A DNA stretch of 5,687 nucleotides from contig NZ_CALIBB010000050.1 of the NCBI RefSeq assembly GCF_938045595.1, positions 1 to 5,687 on the forward strand, given 5' to 3'. Shown here piece by piece: positions 1 through 4,937 of the stretch (the first letter of the stretch is position 1; every line of letters begins with the position of its first letter). The notes under the pieces are model-generated. The model did no database searches and had not been told where the DNA came from. It worked only from the letters and a program-made list of their open reading frames with translations. Both the position numbers and the translations under genes were made by a program. Source of the DNA: an uncultured Campylobacter sp. (GTDB lineage: Bacteria; Campylobacterota; Campylobacteria; Campylobacterales; Campylobacteraceae).

Positions 1-442
1 AGATATGATAAACGTGCACGCAAGCAGCGGCAAACGCGCGATGGCAACCGTGATGGAGCGACTGGGCAAGCTTGGTTCGCGCCCGCTGGTGCTTGCGGTC
101 TCTGCGCTAACGAGCTTTGACGAGGGCGAGTTTAGCGCGGTTTACGAGCAAAATTTAAGCGACGCCGTGCGCAAGCTTAGCGTGATGAGCTACGAAGCGG
201 GGCTTGACGGCATGGTCTGCTCGGCGTTCGAGAGCCGCCTGATAAAGGACGCAACGAGCGCAAATTTTATCACGCTTTGCCCGGGCGTGAGGCCTTTTGG
301 CGAGAGTGCGGCAGATCAAAAGCGAATAGCGGATCTGGGCGTCGCGCGCGAGGCGGGGGCTGATTTTATAGTAGTCGGTAGGCCGATCTATCAAAGCGCC
401 GATCCGCGCGAAATTTGCGAGCGAATTTTGGGGCAAATTTAG
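1..442 (+). CDS. pyrF: Orotidine 5'-phosphate decarboxylase, C-terminal part (PyrF), cut by the window start
   Basis: PyrF decarboxylates OMP to UMP, the last step of de novo pyrimidine synthesis, in the cytoplasm. The frame is already open at the first base (GAT codon at 2-4), so the N-terminal third is missing, including the catalytic Asp/Lys motif. What remains is typical of the bacterial family: DMINVHASSGKRAM near the start matches the central beta strand of the barrel. LCPGVRPFGE (about residues 92-101 of the fragment) matches the PGxRP segment. AGADFIVVGRPIYQSADP near the C-terminus is the phosphate-binding GADxxVVGRxI loop. The stop is TAG at 440-442, giving about 146 visible residues against a usual total near 225-235. 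The ATG at 5 is an internal methionine, not a start. There is no low-complexity insert in this part, unlike the thiamine gene further on. The identification is firm. Confidence 0.95.
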   Translation, partial: DMINVHASSGKRAMATVMERLGKLGSRPLVLAVSALTSFDEGEFSAVYEQNLSDAVRKLSVMSYEAGLDGMVCSAFESRLIKDATSANFITLCPGVRPFGESAADQKRIADLGVAREAGADFIVVGRPIYQSADPREICERILGQI

Positions 443-588
443 TGCCAAAGCTTGCGTAAAAATTAGTCTCAAATTATTTTAGTCCAGTTTTCTGAGTGTG
501 AGAATTTTAATTAAATAATCGTAAAAGCGCGACTTGGACGGTGGCTTCGCGCAGCAGCAAGATAAAATTTAGCGAGCTTCGTAGCACG

Positions 589-613
589 CGAATGAAATTT
601 AAAATTTCATTCG
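589..613. repeat. Perfect inverted repeat, 12-bp arms around one base
   Basis: The left arm CGAATGAAATTT (589-600) is the exact reverse complement of the right arm AAATTTCATTCG (602-613), with a single A between them. A wider pair, GCTTCG (576-581) and CGAAGC (612-617), gives an alternative stem. It lies 43 bp upstream of the TTG start of the next gene. It contains two AAATTT cores. It could be a protein-binding dyad or a weak bidirectional terminator. No T tract beyond the arms favours a classical terminator. Confidence 0.6.
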
Positions 614-647
614 AAGCGGCGGGCTTGGCGGAGCTCAAAAGAAATTT

Positions 648-651
648 GAGG
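648..651 (+). promoter_or_regulatory. Shine-Dalgarno deciding the TTG start at 657
   Basis: GAGG lies five bases upstream of TTG at 657. The only upstream in-frame stop is TAA at 600-602, and no ATG or GTG occurs in frame between it and 657. The TTG is therefore the only start consistent with the family's N-terminus. Confidence 0.55.
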
Positions 652-656
652 TAAAT

Positions 657-899
657 TTGAGCGATTTTAAGAAAATCCCCTATGTCGGCGAGGCGACCGA
701 GGCTGATCTGCTGGCACTCGGCTACACTGACATCGCTTCGCTAAAGGGCGCGGATCCGGACGAGATGTTTGAACGCACAAAGGCGCTCGGGCGTGGCAGC
801 GACAGGTGCATTCTCTATGTTTACCGCATGATTTGCTACTACGCAAATACGCCCCTTCCCGACAAAGCCAAGCTGAAATGGTGGATTTGGAAGGACTAA
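657..899 (+). CDS. Cdd1-type helix-hairpin-helix protein ("pathogenicity locus" family)
   Basis: This is a small 80-residue protein of the Cdd1/PF11731 family, named after a gene next to the Clostridioides difficile pathogenicity locus. Its biochemical role is not established; the helix-hairpin-helix fold suggests nucleic-acid binding. Residues 7-44 form the HhH-like part (IPYVGEATEADLLALGYTDI followed by SLKGADPDEMFER). The family's C-terminal signature is present: DRCILYVYRMICYY (residues 49-62) and the terminal KWWIWKD (74-80), which closes most members. The start is TTG at 657, behind a GAGG ribosome site. The length is close to the usual 80-100 residues and nothing is missing. It stands alone on the plus strand between pyrF and a repeat-rich spacer, so context does not suggest a pathway. 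Family assignment is confident; function is unknown. Confidence 0.85.
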   Translation: MSDFKKIPYVGEATEADLLALGYTDIASLKGADPDEMFERTKALGRGSDRCILYVYRMICYYANTPLPDKAKLKWWIWKD

Positions 900-998
900 A
901 TTTTCAAATTTAACCCGCGCGAGCCATTTGAATTTGAGCGGATTTGCAAGCAACCGACGCGGCTGCATTTGCGGCACGAAACGGCGCCTCACGGAAGT

Positions 999-1136
999 GT
1001 AAGCTAACAAGCGCAACGAACGGCGTAAATTTTAAGCGCGAGTTCTACGAACACAATGCGATGGAGCGACACAAAAAGTGTAAATTTTACGGGCGCGGCG
1101 TAGCGGCTAGTGCGAAGTACAAACATAGCCGCGATA
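999..1136. repeat. Degenerate 26-30 bp repeat block with GTAAATTTTA cores (block 1)
   Basis: Units begin at about 999 (GTAAGCTAACAAGCGC), 1025 (GTAAATTTTAAGCGCG), 1052 (decayed, no core), 1080 (GTAAATTTTACGGGCGC) and 1110 (GTGCGAAGTAC, decayed). Spacing is 26-30 bp. Consensus is roughly GTAAATTTTAMGGGCGC followed by about ten variable bases. Copies are diverged, so this is an old tandem array or a family of imperfect dispersed copies. Confidence 0.5.
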
Positions 1137-1379
1137 TGAAATTTTGATTTATTCACAGGTGCTCTTTGCGACGAAGCGGTCTGTACGAAATATAAAATCG
1201 CCAATTTCTGGCAAGCGCGCGCCGAGCCGTATATGCGCCATAAATATAAAGGCGGCGACAGTCGGTGTTTTTAGGCGCACACTGCGCAGCCTTTCACGAC
1301 GGCGAGCGGTGGCGGCTGATATTTAATAATCACGCTATGGAGAAAAATGAAATAGGCGGCGCGAGTTTTGCTTTTTATG

Positions 1380-1460
1380 GTAAATTTTACAAACGCAGTG
1401 TAGATTACCGTGCAAGTTTTACGAGCGGCGCGAAGAGCGTAAATTTAACGGGCGCCGTAT
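1380..1460. repeat. Degenerate 29-30 bp repeat block (block 2), three units
   Basis: Units start at 1380 (GTAAATTTTACAAACGC), 1410 (GTGCAAGTTTTACGAGCG) and 1439 (GTAAATTTAACGGGCGCC). They share the core and the following GGGCGC with block 1; the 1080 and 1439 copies are the most alike. The last unit runs directly into the TATAAT box of the DUF3108 promoter. Confidence 0.55.
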
Positions 1461-1463
1461 AAT
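1458..1463 (+). promoter_or_regulatory. Probable -10 box of the DUF3108 gene
   Basis: A perfect TATAAT lies 30 bp upstream of the ATG at 1494. The upstream AT-rich AAATTTAA at 1441-1448 is all there is for a -35, which fits the weak -35 conservation of Campylobacter sigma-70 promoters. The box sits in the loop of a small dyad, GCGCC (1452-1456) and GGCGC (1466-1470), which could bind a regulator or be chance. Confidence 0.5.
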
Positions 1464-1493
1464 GGGGCGCTGCAAAGCAGAGGGACGGTGGAG

Positions 1494-2351
1494 ATGAAAT
1501 TTTTTGCTATTTTGATTTTGTGCGCGAGCGCGCTTTTTGGCGAGACGATCAGCGCGAAATATGAGATTTCGTTCGGCGTTTTCGGCGCGGTCGGCAGCGC
1601 AAATACGCGGCTCGTGCGGCAGGGCGATCGCTACGAGATCGTCATGGATGCCGTTGCGCAGGGCGTCGCGGGCAGCCTAAGCGGGCAAAGGCGCGAGAGC
1701 TTCCGCTCAAAGGGGCGCGTCGTGGCAGGGCTTTTGATGCCCGATCTCTACGTCCACGACGTCTCGCGCAAAAAGGGCAAAACGACGAAAAACGAGCGTA
1801 AAACCTACGCCTTCGACTACGCGCGCAAAACGATAAAATTTCAAAAGTTCAAGGGCACGGGCGGCGAGCTACAGCTCGTAAGCGATGAAATTTTGCCCTA
1901 TTTTGCGACGAACGACCTGCTGAGTTTGTTTTTCAATTTCTCTAAAATCCCGCACTCGGGCGATAAATTTTTCGTCCGAGCCGCGGGCGCAAAAGGCGCC
2001 GACGGAAGGATCGACATCGAAAGACCGCACGGAAGCGCCGCCGCAAATATCGCGAGCGAGCTTGGCGTCGCGTCGCCTAGCGATGCGGATACAAACTCCG
2101 GCGCAGCGGCAAGCGCAAGCTCTAGCGGAGCAGATACGAAAACCGGCACAACGGACGCAAATTTTAAAGGGCGCGGCGCGGGCGCGGATAAGCAGGATGC
2201 GGCGATTTACGTAGTTTTTATCAATCAGCCGATATTTTCGAGCAGCCGAGGCGAGCTGCATCTGAGCCTAAACGAGCGCGGTTACGCCGATCGCGCCGTT
2301 TTGAAGGACGTGCTGCTCTTCGGCGACATCCGCGCGCGGCTCGTGGAATGA
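1494..2351 (+). CDS. Exported DUF3108-family protein with a low-complexity insert
   Basis: I read this as a 285-residue secreted or periplasmic DUF3108 protein, whose function is not known. Residues 1-16 (MKFFAILILCASALFG) are a signal peptide, with probable cleavage just before ETISAKYEISFG. The conserved core follows: YEISFGVFGAVGSANTRL (23-40), QGVAGSLSGQRRESF (56-70), LMPDLYVHD (81-89), and ILPYFATNDLLSLFFNF (133-149). The C-terminal IYVVFINQPIFSSSRGEL and AVLKDVLLFGDIRARL (268-283) complete it. Between residues about 181 and 236 there is an Ala/Ser/Gly/Thr/Asp-rich stretch that I would not expect in the family. ATG at 1494 is preferred over in-frame GTG at 1488: GAGGGA at 1480-1485 is eight bases from the ATG but only two from the GTG, and the signal peptide then starts MKFF. 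Its own promoter at 1458 suggests it is transcribed alone. It converges with the next gene. Confidence 0.8.
   Translation: MKFFAILILCASALFGETISAKYEISFGVFGAVGSANTRLVRQGDRYEIVMDAVAQGVAGSLSGQRRESFRSKGRVVAGLLMPDLYVHDVSRKKGKTTKNERKTYAFDYARKTIKFQKFKGTGGELQLVSDEILPYFATNDLLSLFFNFSKIPHSGDKFFVRAAGAKGADGRIDIERPHGSAAANIASELGVASPSDADTNSGAAASASSSGADTKTGTTDANFKGRGAGADKQDAAIYVVFINQPIFSSSRGELHLSLNERGYADRAVLKDVLLFGDIRARLVE
2034..2201 (+). repeat. Low-complexity insert within the DUF3108 protein
   Basis: This segment encodes residues about 181-236 and is dominated by Ala, Ser, Gly, Thr and Asp (for example SGAAASASSSGADTKTGTTD). It is flanked by ordinary conserved sequence (RIDIERPHG before, IYVVFINQPIF after). 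One AAATTT lies in it, near 2159. It is probably a disordered surface loop. The boundaries are estimated by eye from family memory. Confidence 0.5.
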
Positions 2352-2376
2352 GACTTCGTAAATTCGAAAAATGCCT

Positions 2377-2396
2377 GAGTTAAAAATTTTTAACTC
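2377..2396. terminator. AT-rich perfect palindrome between convergent genes, possible bidirectional terminator
   Basis: GAGTTAAAAA (2377-2386) is the exact reverse complement of TTTTTAACTC (2387-2396). It lies 25 bp after the DUF3108 stop and overlaps the last codons and TAA of the convergent membrane-protein gene. The A and T runs inside the arms would give a U-rich 3' side in either direction. However, the stem is AT-rich, so termination strength is uncertain. Confidence 0.5.
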
Positions 2397-3015
2397 TTAA
2401 AAGATAATTTGGCGCGTCTAGATCTTTATTAAATTTTAGTTTCATATATTTTTTAAGCTCGTTATATTCTTTATTAGTGGGTATAAATATAAAAAATTTA
2501 TTGTAAAGCGCGTCTATAATTAAAGCATCGACAAACCTACATGAAAATAATCCGCCCTTAAACAGATGAAAAATCATTTGCGGTATAAAAAGAAAGATAA
2601 TCGCTCCCATGCAGCAAAATAACATTATAAAGACTATCATAGAGTCATCAAATATCGCACCATAAATATAAGCGAGTACGTATATGGCGAGGCAGGTTTT
2701 TCCTATAATTCTTTCCGTTTCCGTGTATTTTCGTGTTTCGCTTTCATAAACAAGAGCGAAAGTCTTTTTAAAATATAAAATATCATCAAATTTCATTACG
2801 AGCTGCTCGCCTGATTTTATACATTTTATGCTTGAGTTTAAAAATATAAATTTCCTTCCGTAATGCTGCGAAAAACCCTTAAGAGCCCTAGCAACCAAAG
2901 GTGCGGTGAGCAGGATATTCGCAACTTTTCTATCATAGGGAATATTAAATACTAAATTTATAAACATAGCAAAACAAAGCAACGCTACTATAGCTATAAT
3001 ATTTACGATCGGCAT
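2380..3015 (-). CDS. Unrecognised multi-pass membrane protein, AT-rich
   Basis: I do not recognise the family of this 211-residue protein. Three hydrophobic segments are visible: residues 3-23 (IVNIIAIVALLCFAMFINLVF), about 103-121, and about 125-146 (MIVFIMLFCCMGAIIFLFIP). Between the first and second is a soluble stretch, FIFLNSSIKCIKSGEQLVMK then FDDILYFKKTFALVYES (57-92). After the third comes FFIFIPTNKEYNELKKYMKLK (174-194). These two parts loosely resemble the strands and final helix of bacterial PH-like domains interrupted by membrane helices; that is only a guess. The ATG at 3013-3015 overlaps the end of the upstream gene by 13 bases, so translational coupling is likely. Base composition is far lower in GC (22% and 33% in two 60-base lines I counted) than the neighbours, suggesting acquisition from outside or a gene under different constraint. 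Confidence 0.7.
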   Translation of the reverse strand: MPIVNIIAIVALLCFAMFINLVFNIPYDRKVANILLTAPLVARALKGFSQHYGRKFIFLNSSIKCIKSGEQLVMKFDDILYFKKTFALVYESETRKYTETERIIGKTCLAIYVLAYIYGAIFDDSMIVFIMLFCCMGAIIFLFIPQMIFHLFKGGLFSCRFVDALIIDALYNKFFIFIPTNKEYNELKKYMKLKFNKDLDAPNYLLRVKNF

Positions 3016-3398
3016 ATAGAGTCTTTGATGACTAACGGCTCTTTGTCGTAATCACGAGTTTTAGCGCCCCGCGATGAAACACCGCCCGGGTTTAAATTTT
3101 GAAATTTTACCTCATCTTTTGAGTTTAAATTCATATCGTTTAAATTTCTATCTCGGAAATTTGCGCCGCAAAGATGATCGGCTTGCGATTCGGGGTTTGT
3201 TTGATTAAAATTCGCATTTTTAAAGCTTTTGCTACTCAAATTTGTATCGTTTAAATTTAATGAGCTGCGATCCGTTGCATCGCTTAAATCCGCATCGTCA
3301 AAGATGTCGGCGTTAGCGCCTTTTCGCAGCTTTTGCTTTAAGTTCTGGTGCCCTTCGTTTAGAAGCTTTTTAAGTTCCTCAAACCGCACTTTATCCAA
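3003..3398 (-). CDS. Unrecognised hydrophilic protein with a pentapeptide-like stretch
   Basis: This is a 131-residue soluble protein of unknown function. The N-terminus is a charged helix (MDKVRFEELKKLLNEGHQNL). The middle contains five-residue units with Leu or Phe leading and Asn, Asp or Ser closing: LNDTN, LSSKS, FKNAN, FNQTN (49-68) and FRDRN, LNDMN, LNSKD (81-95). These resemble pentapeptide repeats but are too few and too irregular for a confident quadrilateral helix. No signal peptide or membrane segment is seen. The start is TTG at 3396-3398, chosen because TAAGGA (3405-3410, minus strand) lies six bases upstream. It is the first gene of a two-gene operon with the overlapping membrane protein, and a promoter candidate lies about 30-55 bp upstream. 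Base composition is intermediate between that gene and the chromosome. It may act with the membrane protein. Confidence 0.6.
   Translation of the reverse strand: MDKVRFEELKKLLNEGHQNLKQKLRKGANADIFDDADLSDATDRSSLNLNDTNLSSKSFKNANFNQTNPESQADHLCGANFRDRNLNDMNLNSKDEVKFQNLNPGGVSSRGAKTRDYDKEPLVIKDSICRS
3114..3254 (-). repeat. 15-bp degenerate units encoding pentapeptides, two clusters
   Basis: Four consecutive 15-bp units at 3195-3254 (minus strand) and three at 3114-3158 encode [L/F]xx[x][N/D/S] pentads, with irregular sequence between them. The codons TTA/TTT-AAT and AAT-TTA place AAATTT or TTTAAA cores at several unit junctions, so the peptide repeat and the AAATTT enrichment are the same signal at the DNA level. 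Confidence 0.45.
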
Positions 3399-3404
3399 AA
3401 AATA

Positions 3405-3410
3405 TCCTTA
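3405..3410 (-). promoter_or_regulatory. Shine-Dalgarno deciding the TTG start at 3398
   Basis: Read on the minus strand, TAAGGA at 3410-3405 is followed by six bases (TATTTT) and then TTG at 3398-3396. No ATG or GTG with a comparable site is near, which fixes the start of the hydrophilic gene. Confidence 0.6.
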
Positions 3411-3426
3411 AGCTTAAATCGCTCGT

Positions 3427-3454
3427 ATTTTATAACTTCGGGCTTAAATCACAA
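3427..3454 (-). promoter_or_regulatory. Candidate promoter of the AT-rich two-gene operon
   Basis: On the minus strand TTGTGA (3454-3449) precedes TATAAAAT (3434-3427). The spacer is 16 bases to TAAAAT or 14 to TATAAA. The TTG start lies about 30 bases further on. This fits a sigma-70 promoter, but the match is by eye only. Confidence 0.45.
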
Positions 3455-3459
3455 TAAAT

Positions 3460-3482
3460 CGCGCCCGTTTCGCGCGTTTTTG
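3460..3482 (+). terminator. Weak hairpin with T tract on the plus strand
   Basis: CGCGC (3460-3464), a seven-base loop, GCGCG (3472-3476), then five T. The orientation fits plus-strand transcripts, but no plus-strand gene precedes it closely. On the minus strand, where thiamine-operon transcripts arrive, the following tract is only ATTTATT, so it may act poorly there. Low confidence. Confidence 0.25.
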
Positions 3483-3578
3483 ATTTTATTAAAAGATGTA
3501 TTTTTGCATTGCGCCGCATGCGCGAAATGACGGCAACAAGGGCGCGGCAAAAGAAACGAACCGCATTTTCGGATCGAT

Positions 3579-4937
3579 TCATTTTTTAAATTTTCTTATG
3601 AAATCGCTCGCGTCCCGCGCCGCCATTGCAGGGCTCATAACGGCGATCCTGTCGGCTCCCGCGCGTAGGACGGAGGCGAAATTGCGCGGCGTTATGCCGC
3701 CCAGTGCATAGATTTCGCCCGCGAAAAACTCCCGCACGGCGCGGATCAAATTTAGCCCCTTCGGCGCTAGCCCCGCCTTGCAATCAGTCGCGAAGATGTG
3801 GCTCAAGCAGATCGCGCTCGCGCCCAGCTCCAGCGCCTCGCGTGCCTCCGCCTCGCTGTGGCAGGAAGCGACCAATTTTTTAAAATTTGCGTGCAAAAAC
3901 TCCGCCCCTCGCGCCGCGCTAAAGCTCCGCAAAACCCCGAGCGGCAGCCATAAATTTCTCTCGCCCGCCCGCAGCGCAAAATCTGCAAAATTATGCACAA
4001 AGATCGCGGGCAGGCGCCTCGCACTCTCTGCACTCTGCGCGCCCTTCGCGCTCTGCGAGTTTTCCGCCTCTTTCACGCTCTGTGAATTTTCTACGCCCTC
4101 TATGCTTTCCGTGTACTGCGCGCTCTGCGAGCTCCCCGCATTTTTTGCACTATGCACATCATTCGCATTTTTTGTACTTTGCGCACCCTGCATACTTTCC
4201 GCATTTTCTGCGTCCCGTACGCCTTCTGCCGCGAGTTTTATTTCGCTTGCAGCGCCGCGAAGCGAAATTCCACCCAGCGTGCTATTATTCGCACAGTTTG
4301 CAGCGCCGGTAAAATTTTCAGACAAAATTTCATCTAAAACGCAAGCGGAATTTTTAGACCGTATCTCATCTGTGGCGGCACCATGTCTGCGAGCCGTATC
4401 CGCGCAAAGCTCACTCTTGCCGCCGCCCAAATGGAGCTTTTTTGGCGAAATTTCGTCCTCGTCGCGCTCGTAGAGCGAAATTTTATCCGCGCAGGCCGCG
4501 CTCGCGTCCAATCCGCCTATGAGGGCTTGGACGGCGCAGGCTCGATCGTCGTAAATTTTATGCGGAATCGCACGCGCGCAAACTTCCTCTGCGAAAATTC
4601 CGTCCGAGCGAGCCGTACCCGTGCCAAACCCCTCTTCGTGCGCTTCTGCCACATCAAATTTGGCGGCGCGGATTTCATTCGGCGAAATTTCATGCGGGCA
4701 AGCTCGATCCGCGTCAAAGCTGAGCCGGTCTGCGCGATCATAGAACTCGCAAGCGCGCAGTATATTCTCAAATAGCGCCGCATAGGTCGCTTCGTCTAAA
4801 TCCTTTTCGCGCACGACGATCTCGCCTATGCCTGCCGCGGCAAGATCCGCTATGCGCGCAAGCAGCGCCGCCTCACCGCCGCAGAGCGCGCGATTTGTAA
4901 TGATCGTAATGCGCGAAGCAAGCTCTAAATCCTGCAT
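3579..4937 (-). CDS. tenI: TenI/ThiE-family thiamine protein, probably a TenI-type thiazole tautomerase, with a large low-complexity insert
   Basis: The fold is the TIM barrel shared by thiamine-phosphate synthase (ThiE) and thiazole tautomerase (TenI). N-terminal barrel: residues 9-71, with ITNRALCGG and GIGEIVVREKDL. C-terminal barrel: about 309-452, with AIFVHNFADFALRAG, CLSHIFATDCKAGL (377-390), IYALGGITPRNF and AGADRIAVMSPAM. Details favour TenI. ThiE's NDRVD reads HNFAD here, losing the first Mg-binding Asp. ThiE's HLGQxD reads LWLPLGV, like the VQLPSG of Bacillus TenI. H380 in SHIFATDCK corresponds to the proposed catalytic His of TenI (GHVFETDCK). TenI isomerises the thiazole phosphate product. 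Total length is 452 against about 200-215; the excess, about residues 71-308, sits in one loop. ATG 4935-4937 has AAAGGAG seven bases upstream. It follows thiH in the same direction, as TenI/ThiE-like genes do in Campylobacter. Automated annotation may call it thiE. Confidence 0.85.
   Translation of the reverse strand: MQDLELASRITIITNRALCGGEAALLARIADLAAAGIGEIVVREKDLDEATYAALFENILRACEFYDRADRLSFDADRACPHEISPNEIRAAKFDVAEAHEEGFGTGTARSDGIFAEEVCARAIPHKIYDDRACAVQALIGGLDASAACADKISLYERDEDEISPKKLHLGGGKSELCADTARRHGAATDEIRSKNSACVLDEILSENFTGAANCANNSTLGGISLRGAASEIKLAAEGVRDAENAESMQGAQSTKNANDVHSAKNAGSSQSAQYTESIEGVENSQSVKEAENSQSAKGAQSAESARRLPAIFVHNFADFALRAGERNLWLPLGVLRSFSAARGAEFLHANFKKLVASCHSEAEAREALELGASAICLSHIFATDCKAGLAPKGLNLIRAVREFFAGEIYALGGITPRNFASVLRAGADRIAVMSPAMAARDASDFIRKFKK
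4014..4727 (-). repeat. In-frame low-complexity insertion of about 238 codons inside the TenI-like gene
   Basis: The segment encodes residues about 71-308. It separates CEFYDRADR (end of the second barrel helix) from RLPAIFVHNF (third strand), which are adjacent in ordinary family members. The first two thirds (71-236) are irregular but recycle short words at AAATT(T) cores: HEIS, NEIR, HKIY, DKIS, DEIS, DEIR, DEIL, GGIS, SEIK. The last third is the tripeptide repeat listed separately. No stop, frameshift, splice-site-like or intein-like motif (no Cys or Ser block with a terminal His-Asn) is seen, so it should be translated as part of the protein. It would probably form a disordered or extended surface loop. 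Confidence 0.75.
4023..4229 (-). repeat. 23 consecutive degenerate 9-bp units encoding a tripeptide repeat
   Basis: The 207 bp divide exactly into 23 nonamers with no break in phase. On the minus strand they encode, in order: AEG VRD AEN AES MQG AQS TKN AND VHS AKN AGS SQS AQY TES IEG VEN SQS VKE AEN SQS AKG AQS AES (residues 237-305). Position one is small or aliphatic (A, S, V, T, I, M). Position two is mostly E, Q or K. Position three is S, N, G, D, E or Y. The typical unit is GCR-SAR-AGY. Few units are identical, so the array is old or under selection for pattern rather than exact sequence. Confidence 0.9.

Larger units (their letters stand above)
443..656. other. Intergenic spacer between pyrF and the HhH gene
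   Basis: No convincing reading frame or RNA gene was seen in this 214-bp spacer. There is no clear GC-rich hairpin with a T tract directly after pyrF, so its terminator is not evident. A short AT-rich stretch around 505-520 could be a promoter -10 region for the downstream gene, but it has no convincing partner. The one strong structure is the palindrome at 589-613, listed separately. Confidence 0.5.
900..1493. other. Long non-coding, repeat-bearing spacer
   Basis: This stretch of nearly 600 bp holds no frame I believe. The short open frames here have no ribosome sites, overlap each other in different frames, and translate to arginine- and alanine-rich text without family resemblance. It contains recurring GTAAATTTTAC-type cores (listed as repeats) and, at the right end, a probable promoter for the DUF3108 gene. 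A TATAAAAT-like box near 1190 has no gene to serve. Confidence 0.6.

Noticed and set aside
353..358. Short G run in pyrF as a phase-variable tract
   Set aside because: Only about five G, inside a conserved essential gene; Campylobacter phase-variable tracts are usually eight or more.
999..1460. Possible CRISPR array (recurring 26-30 bp units)
   Set aside because: Copies are diverged along their whole length, there are no unique spacers of constant size between identical repeats, and no cas genes are present.
944..1462. Three short overlapping plus-strand frames in the repeat spacer
   Set aside because: They have no Shine-Dalgarno, lie in different frames, and have basic low-complexity translations without family resemblance. 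The repeated GTAAATTTTAC units explain the recurring KFY-like words.
3496..3711. 71-codon plus-strand frame over the 3' end of the TenI-like gene
   Set aside because: It is antisense to conserved barrel codons, has no ribosome site, and its translation resembles nothing.
3778..4473. 231-codon plus-strand frame opposite the TenI-like gene
   Set aside because: It is the antisense of the insert and barrel. Its Cys/Leu/Phe-rich text is simply the complement of the 9-bp repeat, and it has no ribosome site. The self-complementary AAATTT core and the repeat both avoid stops on the opposite strand.
4014..4727. Intein or intron inside the TenI-like gene
   Set aside because: The frame is continuous, there are no intein splicing blocks (no N-terminal Cys/Ser block or terminal His-Asn), no endonuclease motifs and no intron-encoded reverse transcriptase. 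The content is simple repeats.
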